DNA from: Oleispirillum sp963678075
Lineage (GTDB): Bacteria > Pseudomonadota > Alphaproteobacteria > Rhodospirillales > Rhodospirillaceae
Direction: 5' to 3'
Length of the DNA: 64,000 nucleotides
NCBI GenBank assembly: GCA_963678075.2
Contig: CAXXPK010000007.1
Span: forward strand, 186,001-250,000
Part shown: positions 54,889-63,089 of the stretch, in pieces
Layout: each line of letters opens with the position of its first letter
Numbering within the stretch: the stretch's first letter is position 1
The notes under the pieces: generated by a model
What the model saw: only the letters and a program-made list of their open reading frames with translations
Told to the model about the DNA's origin: nothing
Database searches by the model: none
Translations under genes and position numbers: made by a program

Positions 54889-56139
54889 TCAACGCTTCAT
54901 CGCCACTGCGGTATCGATCATTTCGTCCACCGTGCGGAAATTGGTGGAGGCCATGGTATAGGCCTTCTGCACGATCATCATGCGGGTGAATTCGTCGGCC
55001 AGATCGACGTTCGAGGATTCCAGGTTGCCGACCAGAAGGGTGGTTCCCTGCTGCTCCAACTCCAGATCGCGGACCGACATCTCGCCCGCGTTCTCGGTGG
55101 CGCGAAACAGGTTGCCGCTGACCGCTTCCAAGCTATCGGGGGCGACGAACTCGGCGACCGCCACCTTATAGAGGGCGCGGCTGCGTCCGTTGGTATAGCT
55201 GCCCCACAGCACGCCGTTCTTATCGAACGTCTCGTCGTAAAGGCGCCCACTCTCGCTGCCGTTCTGCGCGGTGCGGTAAATCGTCGTGGCGTCGGCGTAC
55301 TGCTCCATCTCGGTCAGATCGACGGCGATGGTGCTGGTGCTGCCGTCATCCCAGGTGACGGTTGCCTCGACCGGGTCCTGCGGCGTCAACAACTTGCCAT
55401 CGCCACTGAAGGTCGCCGTCGCCGTCCCCGTCGCCGGAGCCGTCACCGCGCCATCGCTGACCGCGAAATCCACCGTCCAATTGTTGGCGGCGGTCTTGGT
55501 CCAGATATAGGACAGCGTTTGCGAGGCAAAGGCCTGGTCGTAGACGGAACCTTGCAGGGTCACGCTTTCCCCGGTTGCGGTGTTGGACGGGATGTTGGCG
55601 GCCATCAACGCCTCGGTGGAAGCAGCGCCCGAAAGCTCGTCCAGGGCGAAGGCCCGCAACGGCACCAAGCCGGTCAGACTGTCGCTGGGCGTGAACTCGC
55701 CGTTCTCGTCGGCGGCCCACCCCATCAGGTACTTGCCGTTGGCGGTAGTGTAATACGACCGCTGGGAGCCACTGCCATCGTCCACGTACCTTAGTTGCAA
55801 CGCACCGTCGCGAGTGAAATAGACATCGTTGGTGCCGTCGGTGGAGCCAAAGGTACGAGAGACGATAAAGAAGCCCTCGCCATCGATCGCCAGGTCGTCC
55901 GCGCGTCCGGTGATTTTGACCAACCCCTGCGCCATCACCGACCGGCGATCCACCGCCTGCACCGAGAACATCTTGGTGCCATTCGCCTTTTGCCCGTCAA
56001 GCAGGGTGGCGAACAGGGTTTCCTCGCGCTTGTACGCGGTGGTGTTGACGTTCGCGATGTTGTTGCTGACGGTCTGCATTCCCTGGCTTTGCGCCAACAT
56101 CGCCAGGGAACTCGAATTCAGCGCGCCAATCAGGCTCAT
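54889..56139 (-). CDS. FlgE-like flagellar hook/basal-body protein (orphan)
   Basis: The protein has 416 residues. The N-terminal rod signature is MSLIGALNSSSLAMLAQSQGM followed by VSNNIANVNTTAYKREE. The FlgE core has LAIDGEGFFIV, and the C-terminal helix NVDLADEFTRMMIVQKAYTMASTNFRTVDEMI (parts: VDLADEFTRMMIVQKAY) is the standard coiled coil. The middle (about 150-290) is variable and Thr/Ala-rich. No other flagellar gene is near, so this is an orphan copy. It may be a second hook protein or may work with the EF-hand gene next to it. The ATG has a ccggag site. Confidence 0.85.
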   Translation of the reverse strand: MSLIGALNSSSLAMLAQSQGMQTVSNNIANVNTTAYKREETLFATLLDGQKANGTKMFSVQAVDRRSVMAQGLVKITGRADDLAIDGEGFFIVSRTFGSTDGTNDVYFTRDGALQLRYVDDGSGSQRSYYTTANGKYLMGWAADENGEFTPSDSLTGLVPLRAFALDELSGAASTEALMAANIPSNTATGESVTLQGSVYDQAFASQTLSYIWTKTAANNWTVDFAVSDGAVTAPATGTATATFSGDGKLLTPQDPVEATVTWDDGSTSTIAVDLTEMEQYADATTIYRTAQNGSESGRLYDETFDKNGVLWGSYTNGRSRALYKVAVAEFVAPDSLEAVSGNLFRATENAGEMSVRDLELEQQGTTLLVGNLESSNVDLADEFTRMMIVQKAYTMASTNFRTVDEMIDTAVAMKR

Positions 56140-56250
56140 GATAAGACTCCGGTGGCGGATACAAATACACCCGGAACCTTGCCTGCAACCCGCGAGCCAG
56201 AGTCAACACACTGATTTATAAGGGTTTTTAAGGCGGAGAGAAAAGAAGGT

Positions 56251-56303
56251 CGGCAATTTCTGCCGGAAGCCGCGCCCCGGACGGCAGGTTCTGCCGTCCG
56301 GGG
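56251..56303 (-). terminator. two hairpins behind the decarboxylase gene
   Basis: A perfect 13-bp stem (ccccggacggcag/ctgccgtccgggg, 56275-56287 with 56291-56303, loop gtt) is preceded by a smaller one (cggcaatttctgccg, 56251-56265). They lie 10 bp behind the gene stop. There is no T run, so termination may need Rho, or the stems may protect the 3' end. Confidence 0.5.
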
Positions 56304-56313
56304 TCGGAAGCGA

Positions 56314-57444
56314 TCAGATGCAGTACTGCTTCAGCGGCTCGAAGCCATTGAAGTTGACGCTGGCATAAGACGCGGTATAGGCGCCGGTCGAATGGATTTC
56401 GACCTTATCGCCGGCCTGCAAGCCGACCGGCAGGCAATAGCCCGCCTTGTCGTAAAGAATATCGACGCTGTCGCAGGTCGGACCGGCCAGGATCACCGGG
56501 GCGATTTCTTCCCCATCGCGGCTGGTGGTGATGCGATAGCGGATCGCCTCGTCCATGGTTTCGGCCAAGCCGTTGAACTTGCCGACATCCAGGAACACCC
56601 AGCGGCGGTCGTCGTCATAGGACTTGCGGGAAACCAGCACCACCTCGGACTGGAGGATGCCGGAATCGCCGACCAGGGAACGCCCGGGTTCGACCATCAA
56701 GGCCGGAATGCGGTTGCCGAAGTGATTGGTCACCGCGTGCATCACCGCGTTGGCGTAGGCGGGCAAACCCTCGACCTCGTCCAGATAGTGCGCGGGGAAA
56801 CCGCCGCCCAGGTTGACGGCCTTCAACTCGATGCCACGTTCCTGCAGGGTCGAGAACAGCATCGCGACCTTGGCCAGGGCAACGTCCCACTGGTCAAGCG
56901 CGGTCTGCTGCGACCCGACGTGGAAGGACACGCCATAGGGGTCGAGCCCCAGGGCACGGGCTTCGGTCAGCAGGTCGGCGGCCATATCGACGGCACAGCC
57001 GAACTTGCGGCTGAGCGGCCACTGCGCGCCGGTGTTTTCGACCAAGATGCGGCAATAAACCCGAGACCCCGGCGCGGCGCGCGAGATCTTGCGGAGTTCT
57101 TCCTGCGAATCGATGGCATACAGGCGAACACCCCTCCCGAAGGCTTCAGCGATATCGCTTTCCTTCTTGATGGTGTTGCCGAACGAAATGTTGTCGGCCT
57201 GCGCGCCGTTCGACAGACAAAGGTCGATTTCCGGCAGGCTGGCAGTATCGAACGAAGAGCCCTCGGCGGCCAGCATCCGCACCACATCGGGCGCCGGATT
57301 AGCCTTCACCGCATAAAACACCTGCGCAAGGGGCAAGTGTTCACGCAGGTTACGGTAATTCTGACGAATGATTTCCAGATCGACCACCAGGCAGGGGGTG
57401 GGCGGGCGTTGTTGCTCCAGGAAACGTCGAATACGTTCGGACAT
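56314..57444 (-). CDS. ornithine/lysine-type decarboxylase (alanine-racemase fold)
   Basis: The protein has 376 residues. The PLP lysine lies in FYAVKANPAPDVVRML. Other cofactor and substrate residues are in VSFHVGSQQTALDQW, VNLGGGFPAHY, VEPGRSLVGDSGILQ and the catalytic Cys-Asp motif GPTCDSVDILYD. This is the eukaryote-like ODC family common in alphaproteobacteria, making putrescine (or cadaverine). The start at 57444 (MSERIRRFLEQQRPPTPCLV) fits the family. It is followed by strong hairpins. The upstream gap of about 400 bp leaves room for a regulated leader. Confidence 0.92.
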   Translation of the reverse strand: MSERIRRFLEQQRPPTPCLVVDLEIIRQNYRNLREHLPLAQVFYAVKANPAPDVVRMLAAEGSSFDTASLPEIDLCLSNGAQADNISFGNTIKKESDIAEAFGRGVRLYAIDSQEELRKISRAAPGSRVYCRILVENTGAQWPLSRKFGCAVDMAADLLTEARALGLDPYGVSFHVGSQQTALDQWDVALAKVAMLFSTLQERGIELKAVNLGGGFPAHYLDEVEGLPAYANAVMHAVTNHFGNRIPALMVEPGRSLVGDSGILQSEVVLVSRKSYDDDRRWVFLDVGKFNGLAETMDEAIRYRITTSRDGEEIAPVILAGPTCDSVDILYDKAGYCLPVGLQAGDKVEIHSTGAYTASYASVNFNGFEPLKQYCI

Positions 57445-57855
57445 GATTTCAAGTCCCCACAAGTAAGGACCAGGCCGGATCACACGATCACATAGGCGCA
57501 GGTCATCGGATTAAGGTCCAACGACATGTTCCCCGGACGAAACCGCCCGAAAAACACCCCGTAATTCCAACCAGGGAGACTGAGATGAAAATAAGATGAC
57601 TGCCGAGATACGCGAGAAATTACCGACCCTCAGTAACCCGTGCATCCTTCGATGGCCGAACCCTCGCGAAAGAAAGCAATTCGCCTTGACGTACAATACG
57701 CAATACGGCGGTCATCTTTAGTCCACCCCAGGCCTTTGCCTGGTCACGTGTCGTGCGTCGTTGCGTAGCCGCCAAGGGTCAGAGGCACGTGCGCAAGGTT
57801 CGTCTGTATAGTCCCAACGCCAGCCCAGGGTAAAGAAAAAAACGAAGAAAAAAAC
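57445..57855. other. intergenic region upstream of the decarboxylase gene
   Basis: No gene is supported in this gap of about 410 bp. Its open frames (for example 57511-57696) lack conserved features. It holds two A-rich stretches next to the thiSG terminator and a loosely palindromic patch near 57730-57790 (caggcctttgcctg and cacgtg twice). I see no known polyamine or other riboswitch. Confidence 0.4.
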
Positions 57856-57879
57856 GCGGCTCGGATATGTCCGAACCGC
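57841..57879 (-). terminator. intrinsic terminator of thiSG
   Basis: The hairpin gcggttcgga/tccgagccgc (one mismatch, loop cata) is followed on the minus strand by gttttttt and ctt, about 30 bp behind the thiSG stop. Confidence 0.88.
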
Positions 57880-57908
57880 ATAGGTTTTCTTGTTTATTTT
57901 CAAAGACC

Positions 57909-58898
57909 TCAGATCAACCCGGCCACCGGCGACGAGGGGTCGGCATAGAATTTTTTCGGCATCCGTCCGGCAAGGCAGGCAAGTCTTCCCGCCTCGACCG
58001 CCAGCCGCATTGCACAAGCCATTCGAATCGGATCCTTGGCGGCGGCGATCGCGGTGTTCATCAGAACGCCGTCACAGCCCAATTCCATCGCCTCGGCGGC
58101 ATCGGAGGCGGTCCCCACCCCGGCATCCACCAACACCGGCACCTTGGCCTCCTCGATGATCAGGCGGATGTTCACCGGGTTCTGAATGCCCAGGCCGGAG
58201 CCGATCGGCGCCGCCAGCGGCATGATCGCCGCGCAGCCCATTTCTTCCAACCGTTTCGCCATGATCGGATCGTCGCTGCAATAGACCATCACCTCGAAGC
58301 CTTCCTTCAACAGGACTTCCGTGGCCTTCAAGGTTTCGACCATGTTGGGGTAAAGCGTTTTCTGGTCGCCCAGAACCTCCAGCTTGACCAGATTCCAGCC
58401 CCCGGCTTCCCGCGCCAGACGCAATGTTCTGACCGCATCCTCGGCGGTGAAGCAGCCCGCCGTGTTGGGCAAATAGGTGTAGGTCTTGGGATCGACGTAA
58501 TCCATCAGCATCGGCTGCTTCGGATCGCTGATATTGACGCGCCGCACCGCGACGGTGACGATTTCCGCGCCCGAGGCCGCGATCGCTGCGGCGGTTTCCG
58601 TGAAGTCCTTGTATTTGCCGGTACCGACCAGCAGCCGGGATGAAAAGCTTCTCCCCGCCACCACCAAACGATCTTCCGTCACGTTTCCTCCCCGCGGCGC
58701 GCCGCCGCCAATAAAGTGCACGATCTCGAAGCGGTCGCCATCCAGAACCAGCATCGTCGCATAGGCCGACTTCGGCACGATTTCGAGATTGCGTTCCACC
58801 GCCACCTTGCGCGGTTCGATTCCGACCCCGGTCAGCAGCGCCGCCACCGTAAGCCCTTCGCCCACGTCGCGGATTTCGCCATTCAAGGTGATTTGCAT
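57909..58898 (-). CDS. thiSG: fused sulfur carrier ThiS and thiazole synthase ThiG
   Basis: The protein makes the thiazole half of thiamine. Residues 1-66 (MQITLNGEIRDVGEGLTVAA to IVHFIGGG) are ThiS, whose Gly-Gly end normally is free to receive sulfur. A short linker (APRGGN) leads to ThiG: LVVAGRSFSSRLLVGTGKY, the imine-forming Lys in NLVKLEVLGD, and AAPIGSGLGIQNP, ending near KKFYADPSSPV. In the linker the DNA has gggaggaaac then GTG (start at 58682), a good ribosome site for ThiG alone. Such fusions are annotated in several alphaproteobacteria. No thiF, thiO or thiE is nearby. Confidence 0.9.
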   Translation of the reverse strand: MQITLNGEIRDVGEGLTVAALLTGVGIEPRKVAVERNLEIVPKSAYATMLVLDGDRFEIVHFIGGGAPRGGNVTEDRLVVAGRSFSSRLLVGTGKYKDFTETAAAIAASGAEIVTVAVRRVNISDPKQPMLMDYVDPKTYTYLPNTAGCFTAEDAVRTLRLAREAGGWNLVKLEVLGDQKTLYPNMVETLKATEVLLKEGFEVMVYCSDDPIMAKRLEEMGCAAIMPLAAPIGSGLGIQNPVNIRLIIEEAKVPVLVDAGVGTASDAAEAMELGCDGVLMNTAIAAAKDPIRMACAMRLAVEAGRLACLAGRMPKKFYADPSSPVAGLI

Positions 58899-59002
58899 CG
58901 CGTATCCAGTGTTGCTTTTCCGTCTCGAGGGCCAGAGTATGGGACCGTGTGGCGGCGGATGCAACCGAGTCCTCGCCCATTGTCCAATCGGAGGCCAAAC
59001 CC

Positions 59003-59449
59003 GTGCCCCTCTCCACCAGCGCTAAGCGCGTCCTGATCGTCAACGGCCCCAACCTCAACATGCTGGGAAGCCGTCAGCCCGAGGTCTATGGGAACGGCAC
59101 CCTGGACGACATCGCCAAGTCCTGCGCCGATTTCGCCGCCCACCGCGGCTGGTATCTCGACTTCCGGCAATCCAACTGCGAGGGGGAAATCGTTTCGTGG
59201 ATCCAGGAGGCGCGCACCGCATCCGATGCGCTGGTGATCAATCCCGCCGCCTTCACCCACACCTCGGTGGCGATTCTCGACGCGTTGCTGCTGCTCGACA
59301 TCCCGGTGATCGAGGTTCACCTGTCGAACATCCACAAGCGCGAGGAATTCCGCCACCACTCCTTCGTTTCGCGTGCCACGACCGGGGTGATCGCCGGTCT
59401 CGGTGCCAAGGGGTACCTGCTGGCGTTGACCGCCTTGGAAACCGCCTGA
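59003..59449 (+). CDS. aroQ: type II 3-dehydroquinate dehydratase
   Basis: AroQ performs the third shikimate-pathway step. The protein has 148 residues from the GTG at 59003, which has a ggagg site eight bases away; a longer frame from 58949 has none. Motifs are VLIVNGPNLNMLGSRQPEVYG (NGPNLN, catalytic Tyr region), RQSNCEGEIVSWIQEA, INPAAFTHTSVAILDAL and EVHLSNIHKREEFRHHSFVS. It is intact. The aat gene begins 14 bp behind its stop. Confidence 0.94.
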   Translation: MPLSTSAKRVLIVNGPNLNMLGSRQPEVYGNGTLDDIAKSCADFAAHRGWYLDFRQSNCEGEIVSWIQEARTASDALVINPAAFTHTSVAILDALLLLDIPVIEVHLSNIHKREEFRHHSFVSRATTGVIAGLGAKGYLLALTALETA

Positions 59450-59463
59450 CCCGGCGCGGGCCG

Positions 59464-59769
59464 ATGACCCCCGAATTGACGCCCGATCTGCTGCTGGCCA
59501 CCTATACCCAAGGGGCATTCCCGATGGGGCGCGGGCGCGACGACCCGGAAATGGTCTGGCTGTCGCCGCGAATGCGGGGGGTGCTGCCATTGGACGGCAT
59601 CAAGATCAGTCGTTCCTTGAAAAAGGCCCTGCGCAAGACCCCTCTCCAGATCACCGCCGACGGCGATTTCGCCGCCGTCGTCGATGCCTCGAAGATCGCG
59701 CTGGTGCATTTGGTGGCGCGGCTGCGGGCCCTAATCGACGCGGAACTGACCGCTCTGATTTCCGGGTGA
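59464..59769 (+). pseudogene. aat: leucyl/phenylalanyl-tRNA protein transferase, internally deleted
   Basis: Aat adds Leu or Phe to proteins with basic N termini for ClpAP degradation. The usual protein is over 200 residues; this one is 101. The start is normal (LTPDLLLATYTQGAFPM, MVWLSPRMRGVLPLDGIKIS, LKKALRKTPLQITADGDFAAVV). It then jumps to DASKIALVHLVARLRA, which normally follows the FGESMFS region about 80 residues further on. It ends LIDAELTALISG, as if a second in-frame deletion had removed the stretch before the C-terminal helix. The key catalytic centre is gone, so it is inactive. Confidence 0.85.
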
Positions 59770-60204
59770 TCAAGCCTCTGTGCGCAGGTGACGCCAGGAC
59801 GCACTGAAGTTCAGCGGCGGAGATTCCATGTGCTGACGAGTATATGCGTCGATCTTTCGCGCCTCCTCCAAAGCCGCCTCTTCCTCGGAGGGAGCCTCGC
59901 GCCAGCAAACGAACAACGACGTCAAAGGGAAGTGGGCATCCATGCCGTATTCGGCGAAAAGCCAGCCCGCCATATGCCCGGCCCGGCGCTTGCCATTGGC
60001 GCATTGCCAGAACTCTCGCAGCCGCGCGGCCAGCCTTTTCGACGTGCCAATATCCAGGATTCCTTCGTCGCCAACACCAACAGCGCGATGAAGTTTCCGC
60101 CTCGCCGCAATCATATAGGTTCCTGGCCCAGTCGGCACAGATGTCCAATCCAGCGCGTCAAAAAGGCCCCAGTCTGTCCAGCCGGACCAATCATCAAGGC
60201 ACAT
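59770..60204 (-). CDS. GIY-YIG-like protein with degenerate motif
   Basis: The protein has 144 residues. GPGTYMIAARR followed by DEGILDIGTSKRLAARLREF matches the GIY-YIG nuclease core, with GTY in place of GIY and DIG in place of YIG. The arginine of the second helix is kept (LAARLREF). A later Glu (RQHMESPPLNF) may be the metal ligand. The family cuts DNA or has lost activity in some members. It begins 13 bp behind parE and is probably cotranscribed. Whether it is a nuclease is uncertain. Confidence 0.65.
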   Translation of the reverse strand: MCLDDWSGWTDWGLFDALDWTSVPTGPGTYMIAARRKLHRAVGVGDEGILDIGTSKRLAARLREFWQCANGKRRAGHMAGWLFAEYGMDAHFPLTSLFVCWREAPSEEEAALEEARKIDAYTRQHMESPPLNFSASWRHLRTEA

Positions 60205-60217
60205 TCCAACGTCACCC

Positions 60218-62209
60218 TCAGATATCCAGCCCCTCGGCGAAGCGGGCGCGTTCCTGGATGAAGCGGAAGCGCAGTTCCGGCTTACGGCCCATCAGATCCT
60301 CGACCAGACGGGCGGTGTTGCGGGCTTCCTCGGCCCCTTCGCCGGTCCGCACCAACGGCACCATCACCCGCTGCAAGATCCGCTTGTCGGGATCCATGGT
60401 GGTGTCCTTCAACTGCGACGGCGGCATTTCGCCCAGCCCCTTGAAGCGGCTGATATCCACCTTCTTGCCCGCGAAAACGGTCCTCATCAGTTCCTCGCGG
60501 TGGGCATCGTCGCGGGCATAGACGGTGGTGGTGCCGTGGTTGATGCGATAAAGCGGCGGCATCGCCAGAAACAGATGGCCCCCTTCGATCAGCTTCGGCA
60601 TTTCGCGGTAGAAAAAGGTCATCAGCAACGAGGCAATGTGCGCGCCATCAACGTCGGCGTCGGTCATGATGATGACCTTTTCATAACGCAGGCATTCCTC
60701 GTCATAGTGATCGCGAACACCGCAGCCCAGCGCCTCGATCATGTCTTTCAGTTCCTGGTTGCCCTGCAGCTTTTCCAGGCTGGCCGAGGCAACGTTGAGG
60801 ATCTTTCCGCGCAGGGGCAAAATCGCCTGGGTTTCCCGCCGCCGCGCCTGCTTTGCCGACCCCCCCGCCGAATCGCCCTCGACCAGGAAAAGTTCGGACC
60901 CCGCGGCGGAGGTCCGGGTGCAATCGGTCAACTTTCCCGGAAGCCGCAGCCGCTTGGTCGGCGACTTGCGCGACAGTTCCTTGCTCTGGCGGCGACGCTG
61001 CCGATCCTCGGCACGTTCCAGCACATTGCCGAGCAAACGATTGGCGACCTCGGGATCGGCGGTCAGCCAGTGATCGAAATAATCCTTGACCGCCTGATCG
61101 ACCAAGCGCGTCGCCTCGGCCGAGGCCAGCTTTTCCTTGGTCTGGCCCTGGAACTGCGGATCGCGGATGAACAGGGACAGCAGAACGCAGGACCCGCCGA
61201 ACACATCCTCGGCATTCAGCTTGTCCGCCTTGCGGTTGCCGATCATCTCGGCATAGGTCTTCAGACCCCGCACCACGACGTTGCGGAATCCGTTTTCGTG
61301 GGTGCCACCCTCGGGCGTCGGGATGGTGTTGCAGTAGCTGCCAAAGAAGCCGTCGTCCATGTCGTCGGGCCAGATCGCCGCCCATTCCACGGTGCCCATG
61401 TCGTCGGACAACTGCGCGGTCCCCGCGAACGGCAGCGGGGTCAACCGTGCCCGATCGCTGGTGACATCGGCCAGATAATCGGCCAGGCCATTCGGAAAAT
61501 GCAGGGTGGCGGTGGCGGGGGTCAAATCGCCTTCGACGATCAGTTCCGGCGCGCAACTCCACCGCACCGTGACGCCACGGTACAGATACGCCTTGGCGCG
61601 CGTCATCCGGTACAGCGCGGCGGGACGGAACTTGGCGCGCGGACCGAAGATTTCGGAATCGGGAACAAAGGTCACGGTGGTGCCGCGCCGGTTCTGCACC
61701 GCGCCCGCATCCCGCAACGGCCCCAACGCCGTGCCGCGCGAAAAGCTTTGGGTATAGAGCTTACGATTGCGTGCCACCTCGACCACCAGGGACGAAGACA
61801 GGGCATTGACCACCGAGATGCCGACGCCGTGCAGGCCGCCCGACACCTTATAGGCATCACCGCCGAACTTTCCGCCGGAATGCAGGGTGGTCAGAATGAC
61901 CTCCAGCGCCGACTTGTCCGGGTACTTGGGGTGCGGATCGATCGGAATGCCGCGACCGTTGTCGCGCACCGTCACCGCGCTATCGGCGGCCAATTCGACA
62001 TCGATGATGCTGGCGTGACCGGCGACCGCCTCATCCATGGAATTGTCCAGAACCTCGGCCACCAAATGATGCATGGCGCGGTCATCGGTGCCGCCGATGT
62101 ACATGCCGGGACGGCGACGCACCGGCTCCAACCCCTCCAGGACCTCGATGTCCTTGGCGGTGTAGGACTCGGTCTTCGCGGGTGTCAGGTCTTGGAACAG
62201 ATCGGTCAT
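60218..62209 (-). CDS. parE: DNA topoisomerase IV subunit B
   Basis: ParE is the ATPase subunit that works with ParC to unlink daughter chromosomes. The protein has 663 residues. The GHKL ATPase domain shows RRRPGMYIGGTDDRAMHHLV, VLDNSMDEAVAG, VRDNGRGIP and GGLHGVGISVVNALS. The TOPRIM domain has ELFLVEGDSAGGSAKQARRR and IMTDADVDGAHIASL, and GLGEMPPSQLKDTTMDP follows, typical for ParE over GyrB. It is intact. Confidence 0.95.
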   Translation of the reverse strand: MTDLFQDLTPAKTESYTAKDIEVLEGLEPVRRRPGMYIGGTDDRAMHHLVAEVLDNSMDEAVAGHASIIDVELAADSAVTVRDNGRGIPIDPHPKYPDKSALEVILTTLHSGGKFGGDAYKVSGGLHGVGISVVNALSSSLVVEVARNRKLYTQSFSRGTALGPLRDAGAVQNRRGTTVTFVPDSEIFGPRAKFRPAALYRMTRAKAYLYRGVTVRWSCAPELIVEGDLTPATATLHFPNGLADYLADVTSDRARLTPLPFAGTAQLSDDMGTVEWAAIWPDDMDDGFFGSYCNTIPTPEGGTHENGFRNVVVRGLKTYAEMIGNRKADKLNAEDVFGGSCVLLSLFIRDPQFQGQTKEKLASAEATRLVDQAVKDYFDHWLTADPEVANRLLGNVLERAEDRQRRRQSKELSRKSPTKRLRLPGKLTDCTRTSAAGSELFLVEGDSAGGSAKQARRRETQAILPLRGKILNVASASLEKLQGNQELKDMIEALGCGVRDHYDEECLRYEKVIIMTDADVDGAHIASLLMTFFYREMPKLIEGGHLFLAMPPLYRINHGTTTVYARDDAHREELMRTVFAGKKVDISRFKGLGEMPPSQLKDTTMDPDKRILQRVMVPLVRTGEGAEEARNTARLVEDLMGRKPELRFRFIQERARFAEGLDI

Positions 62210-62328
62210 GGAATCGGACGGCCCTGGCTACGAAAAAACAATCCATAGGGGGCGCAACCGCCCCCAACCCACAACAACATGGGGCTGGGCCGTACTCTAG
62301 CCGGGAAGGATGAACAAAGCAATAAAAC

Positions 62329-62516
62329 CCATGGGCTCCGCCCATACCCGCAAGGGGGCTCGGCCCCCTTGACCCGATTCCTTTTTTCGCCGCGTTAGCG
62401 GCAATCGACCGTCACGCCGCGTGATGATCCTACCGCGCTGCGCGCAAAAACAAACGAATGGAGGTCTGGGGCCTCCAGGCCCCAGCGGGTCCGGGCAGCG
62501 CCCGGCCTGGTTTTTA
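62329..62516 (+). repeat. modular palindromic intergenic repeat, copy 4
   Basis: The repeat fills most of the gap between parE and ridA. The order is: atgggctccgcccat, aagggggctcggcccccttgaccc, ccttttttc, then gccgcgttagcggc. Next are atcgaccgtcacgccgcg and tgatgat (the central palindrome with one change), cgcgctgcgcgc and aaaaa. The end has ggggcctccaggccccagcg and ccgggcagcgcccgg followed by a T run at 62511-62515. The hairpin order agrees with copies 2 and 3. Confidence 0.8.
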
Positions 62517-62960
62517 TCCCTTCAGCTTCGCCACCGCGGCGATTTCCACCGGCGCGTTACGCGGCAGCACGGCGACGCCGACGGCATTGCGGGTATGACG
62601 GCCGGCATCGCCGAAAACCCGCACCAACAAATCGAACGCGCCGTTGGCGACCAGCGGCTGATCGAAGAAGTCCGGCATCGACGCGACAAAAACATCCAGG
62701 CGAACGATTCGCTCGATGCGATCGAGGTCGCCACCGCAGGCCTCGGCCAGTTTGGCGATCACCTGCAAGGCGGCCAGACGCGCCGCATCCGCCCCCGCCG
62801 CGACATCCAAATCCGCCCCCAGGCGCCCGGTGCAAGCCAAACCGGCGTCGGTCATCGGCAAATGCCCCGACAGATAGACCCAGCCATCGACCACCTGAAA
62901 CGGCACGTAATTGGCGACCGGCGCGGCGGACGCGGGCAGAACGATACCCAGGGACGCCAT
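62514..62960 (-). CDS. RidA/YjgF-family protein
   Basis: RidA proteins deaminate reactive enamine and imine intermediates released by PLP enzymes. The protein has 148 residues of the longer, YjgH-like or atrazine-type branch: PVANYVPFQVVDGWVYLSGH, AARLAALQVIAKLAEACGGD, RIVRLDVFVASMPDFFDQPL and AVGVAVLPRNAPVEIAAVA. The Arg typical of active RidA is replaced, with RNAVGV close to the usual position, so the activity is uncertain. The ATG at 62960 has an aaggaag site. It is divergent from serA. Confidence 0.85.
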   Translation of the reverse strand: MASLGIVLPASAAPVANYVPFQVVDGWVYLSGHLPMTDAGLACTGRLGADLDVAAGADAARLAALQVIAKLAEACGGDLDRIERIVRLDVFVASMPDFFDQPLVANGAFDLLVRVFGDAGRHTRNAVGVAVLPRNAPVEIAAVAKLKG

Positions 62961-63031
62961 GCGGGACTTCCTTTGGTCGGGGCGGCCCCGCGCAAAACGC
63001 GATTGGCGGGACGCCGGGGTTGGACCTATTG

Positions 63032-63068
63032 TTTGCGAGCCCCCCTTCATGGGGCGTTGGTTCGCAAA
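63032..63068 (+). promoter_or_regulatory. serA leader hairpin
   Basis: A long two-part stem (tttgcgagcc/ggttcgcaaa outside, cccc/gggg inside) lies 21 bp before the serA start. It probably forms in the 5' leader. No T run follows, so it is not a simple terminator. It may control translation or mark a regulator site. I do not recognise it as a known riboswitch. Confidence 0.5.
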
Positions 63069-63089
63069 GATTAGTGTCGGAGACCCCCA

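Noticed and set aside
57718..58017. 99-residue minus-strand frame behind thiSG
   Set aside because: It overlaps the thiSG 3' end and its terminator and shows no conserved sequence or ribosome site.
58899..59002. TPP riboswitch before thiSG
   Set aside because: The leader lacks the conserved thi-box segments, and only 104 bp separate thiSG from aroQ.
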